Source: an uncultured Eubacteriales bacterium
GTDB taxonomy: Bacteria > Bacillota > Clostridia > Oscillospirales > Oscillospiraceae
Direction: 5' to 3'
DNA: 64,000 nucleotides
NCBI GenBank assembly: GCA_900317905.1
Contig: ONIN01000005.1
Span: 1-64,000, forward strand
The position numbers and the translations under genes are program-made. Positions within the stretch are counted from its first letter, which is position 1, and the number at the start of each line of letters is the position of its first letter. Below the pieces are notes generated by a model. That model was not told the DNA's origin. It searched no databases and saw only the letters and a list, made by a program, of their open reading frames with translations. Below are positions 49,546 through 57,925 of the stretch, piece after piece.

Positions 49546-49587
49546 GCAAATCAAACAATCCCAAAGAGACAGACAGGGGAGAGGACA

Positions 49588-50982
49588 TTGAATTTTAGAG
49601 AGTTATGGAAGCACTACGGGGTCGTTGCGATCCTGGCCGCCTATGCGCTGGTGGCGGTATTCTGCATGCCGCGCTGCACCAAGCTGAACGCGCTGGAGGC
49701 AGCGGCCAGGGAGGCACCGGTGCAGGCAACCGCGGAGCTGAAAACCACGCCCACGCCGAAGCCCACCGCCACCCCGAAGCCGAAGGAGCCGGAGCTCATC
49801 ACCGGCACCCTGGCTTACGCCGGGGATCTGGTATGCCACATGGGCATCAACGAGCAGGCCTGGAACGGCACGGACTATGACTACGTCCCCATCATGGAGG
49901 GCGCCGCGCCCTACATTCAGGAGGCGGATCTGGCCTTCTGCACCCTGGAGACCACCTTCCCCGACGACGGGGACATCTCGGGCTATCCCTGTTTCCATTC
50001 CCCCAGAGCTTTGGCACAGAGCTTGAAGGACGTGGGCTTTGACCTGATCGAGATGGCCAGCAACCACTGCCTGGACGCCCACAAGGAGGGTCTGGACTCC
50101 ACGCTGGACGTGCTGGACGCCGTGGGGCTCCACCATGTGGGCACCTACCGGAGCCAGGAGGAGCGGGACCAGAACAGCGGCATCGTGGTGGAGGATGTGA
50201 ACGGCATCTCCGTGGCCTTCATCGACTACACCTACGGCACCAACGGCTTCCCGGTGTCGGACTATCCCTACGCCACCAACATCTTCTTCGATGATTATAT
50301 GGAGATCGACTGCGCTGACATCGACGAGCTGAATCTCACGAAGATCGATGCGGACATCGAGGCGGCCAAGGCGCTGAACCCGGATGTCATCGCGGTGTGC
50401 ATGCACTGGGGTCTGGAGTATCACACCGAGGCGGTGGACTACCAGTACACCGTAGCGGATCACCTGTTCCAGCAGGGCGTGGATCTGATCCTCGGCGGCC
50501 ACCCCCATGTGCCGGAGCCCATGGAGATCCGCACCGTCACCGACAAGGACGGCAACGAAAAGACCGGTTACCTCTGCTACTGCATGGGCAACTTCCTGTC
50601 CTGCATGAACGACCGCTACACCAATCTCACCGGCGTCACCACCATCCAGCTGGAGAAGGACGTGGCCAACGGCAAGACCTATCTGAAGAACGTCAGCTAC
50701 GCGCCGCTGATCATGGTGGACACCGCCGACCACGGCATCTACAACGGCTGGCGCTACAAGCTGGTGGATCTTCACAAGGCCATCGACAGCTACTGGAGCG
50801 GCGACAGCCTGGGCTACATCAACGAGCAGCTCTACAACGACATGCTGGTGGCGCTGGACGACCTTCACAGCATCTTCGGCATCCAGTTCGACCGTTTCGA
50901 TCCCAATTATACCCCCAACGAAAAGGGAGAAATGCCGGTTCCTGCGGCTGCACCGACGACCGAAACCACCAGTCAAGGCTGA
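49588..50982 (+). CDS. CapA-family (poly-gamma-glutamate synthesis type) membrane-anchored protein
   Basis: Encodes 464 residues from a TTG start with GGGGAG 6 bp upstream. An N-terminal helix (YGVVAILAAYALVAVFC) anchors it outside, followed by a TPTPKPTATPKPKEPE linker. The CapA domain is of the metallophosphoesterase-like fold: GTLAYAGDLVCH (near 75), LETTF, ASNHCLDAHKEG near 155, then CMHWGLEYH and LGGHPHVPEP near 300, with conserved Asp, Asn and His as metal ligands. Members are tied to poly-gamma-glutamate or capsule formation, but many solitary homologues have no assigned substrate, and no capB/capC genes are near. Confidence 0.85.
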   Translation: MNFRELWKHYGVVAILAAYALVAVFCMPRCTKLNALEAAAREAPVQATAELKTTPTPKPTATPKPKEPELITGTLAYAGDLVCHMGINEQAWNGTDYDYVPIMEGAAPYIQEADLAFCTLETTFPDDGDISGYPCFHSPRALAQSLKDVGFDLIEMASNHCLDAHKEGLDSTLDVLDAVGLHHVGTYRSQEERDQNSGIVVEDVNGISVAFIDYTYGTNGFPVSDYPYATNIFFDDYMEIDCADIDELNLTKIDADIEAAKALNPDVIAVCMHWGLEYHTEAVDYQYTVADHLFQQGVDLILGGHPHVPEPMEIRTVTDKDGNEKTGYLCYCMGNFLSCMNDRYTNLTGVTTIQLEKDVANGKTYLKNVSYAPLIMVDTADHGIYNGWRYKLVDLHKAIDSYWSGDSLGYINEQLYNDMLVALDDLHSIFGIQFDRFDPNYTPNEKGEMPVPAAAPTTETTSQG

Positions 50983-50999
50983 TGCCATCCCAATAAAAA

Positions 51000-51031
51000 A
51001 ACAACCTCCGATTTCGGTCGGAGGTTGTTTC
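51000..51031. terminator. bidirectional terminator
   Basis: AACAACCTCCGA / TCGGAGGTTGTT arms, loop TTTCGG. A long T-run is present on the minus strand after the symporter gene and TTTC on the plus strand after capA. Confidence 0.92.
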
Positions 51032-51049
51032 TATGTGGTTGGGTTGGAG

Positions 51050-52459
51050 TTATCCCTGATGGAGCTGGCCGAGGACCTTCTCCTTCTGAGCCTGGAGCTC
51101 CGCGATCTTCTGCTTTCCGAGGGGATAGACGAACAGCAGCACGATGAACATCAGCAGATACAGCACCGCAGGGATCAGCACGGAATCGTTGTACATGCTC
51201 TTGAGCACGCTGTCCGTGAGATTCTCGGCCGCCACAGTGGCGCCGTCGTAGCCGATGCGGATCAGGGCGGCGTTGGTGAGGATGGCGGCCACGGTCTGGC
51301 CCAGCTTCCGCATGAAGGTAAAGATGGCGTAGCTGGTGGCCTCGTCGTGGAGGCCGAACTTCACGGCGTTGTAGTCGATGGCGTCGGTGGCGATGGCCCA
51401 CAGCAGCAGGAAGATGAAGGCTCCGCCGATGCCGGAGAGGAACAATGCGCCGAGGAAGATCCAGACGCTCTTGGTGCCGAGGAAGTAGAGGGCGAAGTTG
51501 CAGACTGCGGAGAACAGCACACCGTAGGCGCAGAGCTCGCGTCTGCCCACCTTCGCGCCCAGCTTGCCGGCGAAGAACATCACCACGGCCACCGGCAGAT
51601 AGATGCACACCTGGGGCAGCAGGCTCAGACCGGGGGCGTTGAAGTAGTAGTGGAACAGGTAGTTGTAGTAGCTCTGGCTGAACATCTGGGCCGCCAGATA
51701 CAGCATGCCGACGATGCAGACCGCCACGAAGGGACGGCTCTTCACCAGCACCTTGAAGACCTTCCAGGTCTGGCCCTTCTGCTTGGGAGCGGGCTTGGTC
51801 TTGACGCGCTCGGTGGTCCACTTGTATGCCAGCAGGAAGGCCAGCACGCAGAGCACCGCGATGACGATGACGCCGGTGATGATCTTGTTGTAGCTCATGA
51901 CGCGGGTGCCGTCAGCGAGCTTCACGTAGCACATGGAGATCAGCACCATGGCGGGCAGGGCGCCGATGACCGAGCCCACAGAGCGGAACACGGACAGGCT
52001 GGAGCGCTCGCGCTCATCGGAGGTGATGACCTGTGCCAGAGAGCCGTAGGGGATGTTGATGCCGGTGTACAGCATGCCGAAGAGGATATAGGTCACATAG
52101 GCGTAGACCAGATAGCCGCCGGAGCTGAGACCCGGTATCTTCACGAACATGAGGATGGCGCATACGGCTGTGGGGATGGCCAGCACCTTCAGCCAGTGGC
52201 GATAGCGGCCGTCGGCTTTTGCGGGCATGCCGTCCACGATGCGGCCCCAGATGGGGTCGTTGATGGCGTCCCAGACGCGGGCGACGACGAACATGATCAT
52301 GATCGCCCAGGGGGTAATGCCCAGAACATCGGTGTAGTACTTCTGCAGCACGCTCTGTACCAGACCGAACACCAGAAGGGAACCCAGGTCGCCCATCATG
52401 TAGCCGATCTTATCTTTGGTGCCGATGCCGCTGGTGCGGGAAATGTAAGACTGATCCAT
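51050..52459 (-). CDS. GPH-family (MFS) glycoside:cation symporter
   Basis: Encodes 469 residues with 12 membrane helices. The glycoside-pentoside-hexuronide family signs are GYMMGDLGSLLVFGLVQSVL near the N-terminus, the helix 2-3 loop WDAINDPIWGRIVD near 65, RYRHWL near 89, and ITSDERERSSLSVFR near 147. The C-terminal half carries AIATDAIDYN and LHDEATSYAIFTFMRKLGQ. It imports sugars or glycosides with Na+ or H+. It follows the GH31 gene by 18 bp in one operon, so the transported substrate is probably cleaved by that enzyme. The ATG at 52459 has AGGAGAGGTG upstream; a GTG three codons earlier overlaps this site. Confidence 0.9.
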   Translation of the reverse strand: MDQSYISRTSGIGTKDKIGYMMGDLGSLLVFGLVQSVLQKYYTDVLGITPWAIMIMFVVARVWDAINDPIWGRIVDGMPAKADGRYRHWLKVLAIPTAVCAILMFVKIPGLSSGGYLVYAYVTYILFGMLYTGINIPYGSLAQVITSDERERSSLSVFRSVGSVIGALPAMVLISMCYVKLADGTRVMSYNKIITGVIVIAVLCVLAFLLAYKWTTERVKTKPAPKQKGQTWKVFKVLVKSRPFVAVCIVGMLYLAAQMFSQSYYNYLFHYYFNAPGLSLLPQVCIYLPVAVVMFFAGKLGAKVGRRELCAYGVLFSAVCNFALYFLGTKSVWIFLGALFLSGIGGAFIFLLLWAIATDAIDYNAVKFGLHDEATSYAIFTFMRKLGQTVAAILTNAALIRIGYDGATVAAENLTDSVLKSMYNDSVLIPAVLYLLMFIVLLFVYPLGKQKIAELQAQKEKVLGQLHQG

Positions 52460-52477
52460 TTTCTTCACCTCTCCTTG

Positions 52478-54442
52478 TTATCTAAGCGCCGCATTTTGAA
52501 AGACCGGCGCGAACGGACTGTTTTTGCGATAGAACACCGGGATCTGCCCCAGGGGCGCATCCACCCGGTATTTCTTTCCGCCCTCATAGGCTTCGCCGGT
52601 CCAGAAATGCACCCATTCTCCCTTCGGGAGGTGCACGGTGCGCTTTCCGGCATTCTCTTTGATCACCGGGCAGACGAAGAGATCGTCACCGAGGAAGTAG
52701 GCGTAGGGGTCTTTGCCCTTCTTCGCCTGTCCCTCAAACCAGAAATCCGGGCGGATGGCGGGGATGCCCTTTTGGGCTTCCTGCACGCAGTGCTTCCGGT
52801 AGGGGGCGAGGGCGGTGTGCACGTTGGTGAGCCGCACGGTGTGCGCTTTCACCTTCGGCGCGTCGAACTGGGCGTTGGCCCAGGGGCGGATGGACTCGTG
52901 GCTCCGCATCAGCAGGGAGAAGGCGCCCATCTCCATCCAGCGGGTGAAGAGCTCCTCGGAGCGCTTCATTTTCATGAAGGAGAAGAATCCGCCGATGTCG
53001 CAGTGCACCAGCGGCACACCGGAAAAGCCCAGGGAGAAGCTGGCGGGCATCACGCAGGGCATGCCGTAATCCTTGGTGGTGTCCGTGTGCTGGTCGCCGT
53101 TCCAGAGGATCGGCGCGTAGGTCTGGATTCCGAGGTAGCCGGAGCGGGTGAAGAACATGGCGTCTTTGGCGCCGTATTCCTCGATGGCCTCCCGGTTGAC
53201 CTTGGCCCAGAGCACTGGCCAGACGTTGTGGAGCATGGCGGGATCGCCCTCGTGGAGCACGCAGTCCACCGGCAGATATTCCCCGAAGTCCGCCATCCAG
53301 CCGGAGATGCCCAGATCCAGCATGTTCTTGCCGATGAGGGTCTCTTTGATATACCGCACGGTCTCCGGATTGGTGAGATCCAGCATGCCGGCGTCGAAGG
53401 TGGTGGATTTGATGTGGTACACGGAGCCGTCCTGTTTGGTGATGAGCCAGCCGCGCTCCTTGCATTCATTGTATAATTTGCCGTCCTTCACCAGATAGGG
53501 GTTGATGTAGCCGAGAAACTTCACCCCTCTGGCGTTGAGTTTCTGGATGGCGGCCTTGAGATCGGGGTAGAGCTTCTCGTCCGCCTCCCAGTTCCACCAG
53601 ACCTGCTTGCCCATGACGGTGCGGATCTCACCGGACCAGTCCTGGCACCAGACGGCGGAGATCTTCGCCCCCGCGTCCAGCATCTGAAAGGCCTTGTCTA
53701 CCACGGTTTTCGTGCCGCCCTGGACGCCGAGGATCATGCCGTCGTAGCACCAATCGGGAAGATACTGCCGGTTGGGGATCCGCTCCGCCAGCGCCTTGGT
53801 GAGATCCGCGAAGCTGTCGCCCTTCAAAACCGTGAGGCTCTTGGGGCAGCGGTCGAATTCGAAGGTCAGCGCATCCGGCTTCGTGAAGTCGGCCTTGCCG
53901 TCGGAGGGGGTGTCGAAGAGGATCAGCCGGTTCCGATCCGTCACGAACACCGGCATGGGGGCGTAGCTGCCGATGCTGCCGTGGGGCATCTCTCTGTAGA
54001 GGAACCGCGGCAGCAGGGCCTTTTCGATGATGGTGGAGGCTTTGATGTGCTCCGAGACGAAGTTCACCACGGTCTCGCCCCGGAGGTTCACCTGCCGGTA
54101 CTGCTCGCCGCCGCCGAAGACGGCCTCGTGCTTTTTGGCGGGCAGGGAGAAGATGTAGCCCCAGCCGGGCTCGCCCTCAAACTGAAAAGTGTAGCCCATT
54201 GGCCCTTCCTCAACAGAGATTTTCAGCTGGTGGGCGCCATTTGAGAGGGTCACGTTGCTGCCGATCTGCTGAAAGTCCGTCAGCGGGACGCGCTCGGCCT
54301 CCCGGACTTCGGTTTTCACGGTGCCGCGGTTGGCGGTGTAGGTTTTCTCCTGCCGCACGGCCACGGCGAAGGGGCGGTCTGCGCTGTGCCGCAGCAGGGT
54401 GCAGCCGTGCTTGCGCAGCATCCACATGGATTCTTTTGGCAT
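52478..54442 (-). CDS. GH31 alpha-glycosidase of the YihQ (sulfoquinovosidase) subgroup, altered substrate pocket
   Basis: Encodes 654 residues; start MPKESMW chosen for GGAGG 8 bp upstream. It resembles E. coli sulfoquinovosidase YihQ closely in SAVWCQDWSGEIRTVMGKQV, GWMADFGEYLPVD, the NGDQHTDTTKDYG region and the C-terminal PLGQIPVFYR. The nucleophile is Asp385 (WMADFGEY) and the acid/base Asp450 (NGDQ). YihQ recognises the sulfonate through Arg301, Trp304 and Tyr508 (my recollection of that structure). Here the aligned residues are Gln280, Trp283 and Phe486, so two of three contacts are lost. It is likely a retaining alpha-glycosidase for a different, non-sulfonated glycoside. No signal peptide, hence cytoplasmic. 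First gene of an operon with a GPH symporter. Confidence 0.88.
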   Translation of the reverse strand: MPKESMWMLRKHGCTLLRHSADRPFAVAVRQEKTYTANRGTVKTEVREAERVPLTDFQQIGSNVTLSNGAHQLKISVEEGPMGYTFQFEGEPGWGYIFSLPAKKHEAVFGGGEQYRQVNLRGETVVNFVSEHIKASTIIEKALLPRFLYREMPHGSIGSYAPMPVFVTDRNRLILFDTPSDGKADFTKPDALTFEFDRCPKSLTVLKGDSFADLTKALAERIPNRQYLPDWCYDGMILGVQGGTKTVVDKAFQMLDAGAKISAVWCQDWSGEIRTVMGKQVWWNWEADEKLYPDLKAAIQKLNARGVKFLGYINPYLVKDGKLYNECKERGWLITKQDGSVYHIKSTTFDAGMLDLTNPETVRYIKETLIGKNMLDLGISGWMADFGEYLPVDCVLHEGDPAMLHNVWPVLWAKVNREAIEEYGAKDAMFFTRSGYLGIQTYAPILWNGDQHTDTTKDYGMPCVMPASFSLGFSGVPLVHCDIGGFFSFMKMKRSEELFTRWMEMGAFSLLMRSHESIRPWANAQFDAPKVKAHTVRLTNVHTALAPYRKHCVQEAQKGIPAIRPDFWFEGQAKKGKDPYAYFLGDDLFVCPVIKENAGKRTVHLPKGEWVHFWTGEAYEGGKKYRVDAPLGQIPVFYRKNSPFAPVFQNAALR

Positions 54443-54484
54443 GCGTTTTGCCTCCTCGCGGGTGATTTGTAACATTATAGAAAT

Positions 54485-54513
54485 ATTGTATCTCTGCCGA
54501 AGGTTTCTGTCAA
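54485..54513 (-). promoter_or_regulatory. sigma-A promoter of the GH31-GPH operon
   Basis: TTGACA, 17 bp, TACAAT on the minus strand, about 43 bp before the ATG. Confidence 0.85.
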
Positions 54514-54603
54514 CAAAAACCATTTATTTGAAATCAATCCCGGACATTGGAACAAAATTCGTTTTTTTAAGCAAATCTTCATATTATATTCCGCAATCCA
54601 CTA

Positions 54604-54631
54604 TTCACATAGGCGCAGAATTTGATATAAT
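54604..54631 (+). promoter_or_regulatory. promoter of the PAP2-like gene
   Basis: TTCACA, 16 bp, TATAAT. The predicted RNA start is near 54638, only ~22 bases before the likely start codon. Confidence 0.6.
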
Positions 54632-54659
54632 AGGGCGAATCCGCTTGGGAGGTGATCGT

Positions 54660-55280
54660 ATCGAGCATCGGGATCAAATTCGCTTTGTCCTGCGCTGCGT
54701 CCTGCTGGCTCTGGGCACGCAGCTGCTGGTGTATTATGCCACAAGGCTGATCCCCACGCCGCCTGCACATATCCTCACCACTCGATTGGATGACGCCATC
54801 GGTGTGGCACCGGTGTGGGTCACGGTCTACTTCCTGGTGTTTATAGACTGGCTGGCCTGCGCCATCGCCATTCTCTTTGAAAGACGAAGCCATGCCCGCT
54901 GGTTCACCTGCGCCTATGTGATCGGCATGCTGATCTCAGGGGTGATCTTCGTGGTCTATCCCTGCACGATGGAACGGCCGGAGATCGCGGGCAGCGACCC
55001 CTTCTCCCTGATGATGCGGCTGCTCTACCGGATCGACACCCCCACGAATCTGTTCCCGTCTCTCCACGTGATGATCACCTATTTCTGCTGGCGGGGCTCC
55101 ATGGGCTGTGAAAAGCTGCCGAAGTGGTTTCCGACGCTGCAGTTCGGGATCCTGATCTGTGTGTGCCTGAGCATCCTGTTTGTCAAGCAGCACGTGTTCG
55201 TGGACATCCCGGCGGCCATCGTGGTGGGGGAGCTGTCTCTGCAGCTGGCCAAACTGCTGCCGGAAAAATCAGAAGAATAG
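54660..55280 (+). CDS. PAP2-superfamily membrane phosphatase / transferase
   Basis: Encodes 206 residues with about five membrane helices. The PAP2 signature is split as usual: FPSLHVMITYFCW (Ser-Leu-His, near 127) and KQHVFVDIPAAIVVG (His and Asp, near 175). The first KxxxxxxRP block is not obvious; MERPEIAG near 103 may stand for it. Related Aur1/PAP2_3-type proteins handle lipid phosphates. The start is unusual: an ideal GGAGG (54650) is followed 7 bases later by ATC (54660), in frame with EHRDQIRFVLR. The only other in-frame starter nearby, TTG at 54645, has no ribosome site and lies almost at the RNA start. The next gene is 18 bp downstream. Confidence 0.75.
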   Translation: MEHRDQIRFVLRCVLLALGTQLLVYYATRLIPTPPAHILTTRLDDAIGVAPVWVTVYFLVFIDWLACAIAILFERRSHARWFTCAYVIGMLISGVIFVVYPCTMERPEIAGSDPFSLMMRLLYRIDTPTNLFPSLHVMITYFCWRGSMGCEKLPKWFPTLQFGILICVCLSILFVKQHVFVDIPAAIVVGELSLQLAKLLPEKSEE

Positions 55281-55298
55281 AAAAAAGAGGAGACTACA

Positions 55299-56066
55299 AT
55301 GACCGCTGTCTACCATCCGTTCAACGGTGTGTTCTGGGCGCTGGTCGCCGGGTTTGCGCTGGTGCTGATCCTTGCAAGTCTGATGCTGCGGGGAAAAAGC
55401 GAGAAAGTCAAGCGCATCGTGATCGTCACCGCCTGTGTGCTGACCACTATCGGCTTTTTCGTGTATAAATACTTCCTGTCCATCGACGCGGAGTTCGACG
55501 CCGTCACTGCCGCCACCGGGGGCTTCAACTGGTGGGGCGAGCTGCCGCTGCAGCTGTGCAACATCAATATGCTGCTGATCCCCATTGCCGTGCTGACCGG
55601 GAAGCGCCCGCTTCTGAGCTTCTGTTTCTTCATCGGGTCCCTGGGAGCGGCCATGGCCATCTGCATGCCGGGGACGGGCTTCGACGGGTATTCCATCCTG
55701 CTGCCCAGAATGCTGGGCTATTACGGCACCCACTTTATGATCATCATTGAGGCGCTGTCGCTGGTGACCTTCGGGCTCTTCCGACCGCGGTTCCGGGACT
55801 TGCCCGGGACGGCACTGACGGTGCTCTTAGTGGCGGCGGTGATCTTCGGGGTGAATGTGCTGCTGCGCTCTGCCGGGCTGCACCCCCATGCAAACTACTT
55901 CTTCTCCGTGGAGACCGAGGGCAATCCCCTCCTGGAGATCTTCCACAGCTGGATCCCGTACCCGTTTTTGTATCTGCTGCCCAGCATCGTGATCCTGCTG
56001 GCCTATATGGCGATCATCACCGCCTTCTTTGCCCTTTCGGATCGAAAGAAAGTGACTGCCGAATAA
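55299..56066 (+). CDS. YwaF/TMEM164-type integral membrane protein
   Basis: Encodes 255 residues with about seven membrane helices. Family signs are FNWWGELPLQLCNINMLLIP near 75 (E-L-P-L-Q-L-C-N), GTGFDGYSIL near 127 and YYGTHFMIIIEAL near 145 with the conserved His. Relatives are annotated TIGR02206; bacterial function is unknown, and vertebrate TMEM164 is an acyltransferase for ether lipids. AGAGGAG lies upstream of the ATG. Together with the PAP2-like gene it could act in membrane lipid metabolism, which is an inference. Confidence 0.85.
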   Translation: MTAVYHPFNGVFWALVAGFALVLILASLMLRGKSEKVKRIVIVTACVLTTIGFFVYKYFLSIDAEFDAVTAATGGFNWWGELPLQLCNINMLLIPIAVLTGKRPLLSFCFFIGSLGAAMAICMPGTGFDGYSILLPRMLGYYGTHFMIIIEALSLVTFGLFRPRFRDLPGTALTVLLVAAVIFGVNVLLRSAGLHPHANYFFSVETEGNPLLEIFHSWIPYPFLYLLPSIVILLAYMAIITAFFALSDRKKVTAE

Positions 56067-56081
56067 TGCTTTCATTTCCAC

Positions 56082-56110
56082 ACGCGCACCTCTCGGGGTG
56101 CGCGTTTTTA
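56082..56110 (+). terminator. rho-independent terminator
   Basis: ACGCGCACC / GGTGCGCGT arms, then TTTTTA, 15 bp after the YwaF-like gene. Confidence 0.88.
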
Positions 56111-56120
56111 CTGCTGTTTC

Positions 56121-56146
56121 CGGTATCTTTTTGGATACCGAGTATC
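56121..56146. promoter_or_regulatory. candidate HxlR operator
   Basis: CGGTATC / GATACCG arms 6 bp apart (56121, 56134), overlapped by a second dyad GATAC-CGA-GTATC (56134-56146). Three GTATC half-sites lie just upstream of the promoter of an operon encoding an HxlR regulator. Confidence 0.5.
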
Positions 56147-56160
56147 TTGAAAAATCGTAC

Positions 56161-56189
56161 TTGACCGCTTCGAAAAAGGGTCATATAAT
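56161..56189 (+). promoter_or_regulatory. sigma-A promoter of the PPOX-HxlR-radical SAM operon
   Basis: TTGACC, 17 bp, TATAAT, 38 bp before the first ATG. Confidence 0.88.
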
Positions 56190-56227
56190 CAAACCAGTTC
56201 AAAAATATGACCAAGGAGGATCATAAC

Positions 56228-56629
56228 ATGTCAAACGCTGCAAAGGTACACGAATTTCTGAACAACGCCAAGCTCTTCTACTTCCTCACCACGGACGGAG
56301 CGCAGCCCAAGGGGCGTCCTTTTGGGTTCCAGATGCTGGTGGATGACGTGCTCTATTTCGGATGCGGCACGTTCAAGAACGTCTTCCAGCAGCTGACCGC
56401 CAATCCCAAGGTGGAGGTTCTGGCCGTGAACGGCGGGGAGTTCCTGCGCTACGATGGCGAAGCGACTGTGGTCAAGGACGACGCGCTGCTCGCCAAGGTA
56501 CGTGAAGCCATTCCGCAGATCATGGATCTGTATGACAAAAACGGATGGGAAATGGGTCTGTTTTATCTGAAAAACGGACACGCCGAGATCCGCGGCATGA
56601 TGGATCTGAAAGAGGAGTTCGACGTCTGA
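56228..56629 (+). CDS. pyridoxamine 5'-phosphate oxidase-like (split-barrel flavin) protein
   Basis: Encodes 133 residues. LFYFLTTDGAQPKGRPFGFQ (near 17) and the strand pair DDVLYFGCGTFKNVFQQLTA are the flavin-binding split barrel of this family, and VLAVNGGEFLRYDGEATVV follows. Such small proteins bind FMN or F420 and reduce or sense small molecules. The start at 56228 has CAAGGAGG 8 bp upstream. The stop overlaps the hxlR-type gene (TGATG). Confidence 0.88.
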   Translation: MSNAAKVHEFLNNAKLFYFLTTDGAQPKGRPFGFQMLVDDVLYFGCGTFKNVFQQLTANPKVEVLAVNGGEFLRYDGEATVVKDDALLAKVREAIPQIMDLYDKNGWEMGLFYLKNGHAEIRGMMDLKEEFDV

Positions 56630-56982
56630 TGGAGCAGCAATCCACACTCGATGAGCGATTTGGCCTTTGCCCCTATGCCACGGCCCAGAGCCTGATCTCC
56701 GGCAAATGGGCGGTGCTGATCCTGCTCTATCTGGAAGACGGCCCCACGCGGTTCAACGAGCTGTTAAGAAAGATGCCGAGGATGACCCACGCCACCTTGT
56801 CGGTACAGCTGAAAACGCTGGAGGAGCACGGCCTTGTGAAGCGGGTGCAGTACGAATCCATCCCGCCGAAGGTTGAATACTCCCTCACCGAGATCGGAGA
56901 AAAGTTTCACCCCGTCATCGCTGCCATGGAGACCTGGGGCAACGAATACATCGCGCAAATGAAAGGCAGTGACAACCTATGA
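56629..56982 (+). CDS. HxlR-family transcriptional regulator
   Basis: Encodes 117 residues. FGLCPYATAQSLISGKWAVL near 14 has the conserved Cys that in YodB/HxlR proteins can sense thiol-reactive compounds, and LEDGPTRFNELLRKMPRMTH is the start of the winged helix, followed by LKTLEEHGLVKRVQYESIPP. The wing P-P-K-V-E-Y-S-L-T and the C-terminal dimer helix (ETWGNEY) are typical. The gene overlaps both neighbours and probably controls the operon through the dyads at 56121. Confidence 0.93.
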   Translation: MEQQSTLDERFGLCPYATAQSLISGKWAVLILLYLEDGPTRFNELLRKMPRMTHATLSVQLKTLEEHGLVKRVQYESIPPKVEYSLTEIGEKFHPVIAAMETWGNEYIAQMKGSDNL

Positions 56983-57875
56983 ATCTGACCGGAACCGTCT
57001 ACCGACCGCCCTACGAAGCCAATTCACTTCTTTTGCAGGTGACCCTTGGCTGCAGCCACAACAAGTGCACGTTCTGTTATATGTACCCGGACGTGCAGTT
57101 CGCGGTCTGCCCCATGGAGCAGATCGAGGCGGATATCGAGGAAGCGGCCCAGCAGTATCCGAACGTCCGGCGGGTCTTTCTGGAGCACGGCGACGCCTTT
57201 GTGCTCTCGGCGGATCGGCTGGAGCAGATCGCCGAGGCCATCCACCGGAAGCTTCCGAAGGTGGAGACCATCGCCATGTACGCCTCCATCCAGAACATCA
57301 AACACAAGACTGACGACGAGCTTCGAAGGCTCCGCACCTGCGGCATTCACGGGCTGGACATCGGCGTGGAGAGCGGACTGGACGCGGCACTCCAATATAT
57401 GAACAAGGGCCACACCGCCGAGGAAGCCAGAGTCCAGCTGCTGCGGCTCACGGACGCGGGCATGGATTACAGCTTCAACACCATTCTCGGCTGCGGCGGC
57501 GCGGAGCTGTGGAAGGAAAACGCCGAGGCGACGGCGGAGCTCATCAACGCCGTGCAGCCGCACCTGCTGTTCATCGGCTCGCTCCATGCCCAGCCCGGCT
57601 GCAAACTGTATCAGGATATGAAGGACGGGATATTTAAGGAGTGCACCTGCGGTCAGCTTCTGGACGAGCAGGAACACCTGATCAGCCTGCTGGAGCTGAA
57701 GGACACCTACTATTTCGGCTCCCACCCCTCCAACATCGTCCCCATGCAGGGGAGACTGCCGATGCACAAAACGGACATGATCGCTGCTGTGCAGGATATG
57801 CGAGAAAAGCTCTCCGGACATTTGGACGAGTACCCGGTGCGCGGGGGCGGAGAAGGATCGATTCTGACACGGTAA
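56979..57875 (+). CDS. radical SAM protein
   Basis: Encodes 298 residues. The [4Fe-4S] site is LGCSHNKCTFCYMYPDV near 28, with the CX4CX2C spacing seen in one group of radical SAM proteins instead of CX3CX2C. Downstream are FLEHGDAF (SAM-binding region near 73), GLDIGVESG near 125 and NTILGCGG near 165, typical of an HemN/Elp3-like barrel. A later CTCGQLL and LPMHKTDM tail may hold another metal site. The reaction is unknown. It overlaps hxlR (ATGA); the flavin protein at the operon head could be its electron donor, an inference. Confidence 0.88.
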   Translation: MNLTGTVYRPPYEANSLLLQVTLGCSHNKCTFCYMYPDVQFAVCPMEQIEADIEEAAQQYPNVRRVFLEHGDAFVLSADRLEQIAEAIHRKLPKVETIAMYASIQNIKHKTDDELRRLRTCGIHGLDIGVESGLDAALQYMNKGHTAEEARVQLLRLTDAGMDYSFNTILGCGGAELWKENAEATAELINAVQPHLLFIGSLHAQPGCKLYQDMKDGIFKECTCGQLLDEQEHLISLLELKDTYYFGSHPSNIVPMQGRLPMHKTDMIAAVQDMREKLSGHLDEYPVRGGGEGSILTR

Positions 57876-57889
57876 AAAAAGAAAAACAA

Positions 57890-57921
57890 AAACTCCGGTG
57901 TGTCGAAACACATCGGAGTTT
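57890..57921. terminator. bidirectional terminator
   Basis: AAACTCCG..TGTGT / ACACA.CGGAGTTT with T-rich flanks on both strands. It ends the radical SAM operon and, on the minus strand, the tRNA-Cys unit. Confidence 0.9.
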
Positions 57922-57925
57922 GTTT

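Noticed and set aside
51035-53476. An 813-codon plus-strand frame over the GPH and GH31 genes
   Set aside because: It spans two well-defined minus-strand genes and their junction, and its residues look like a reverse-complement shadow.
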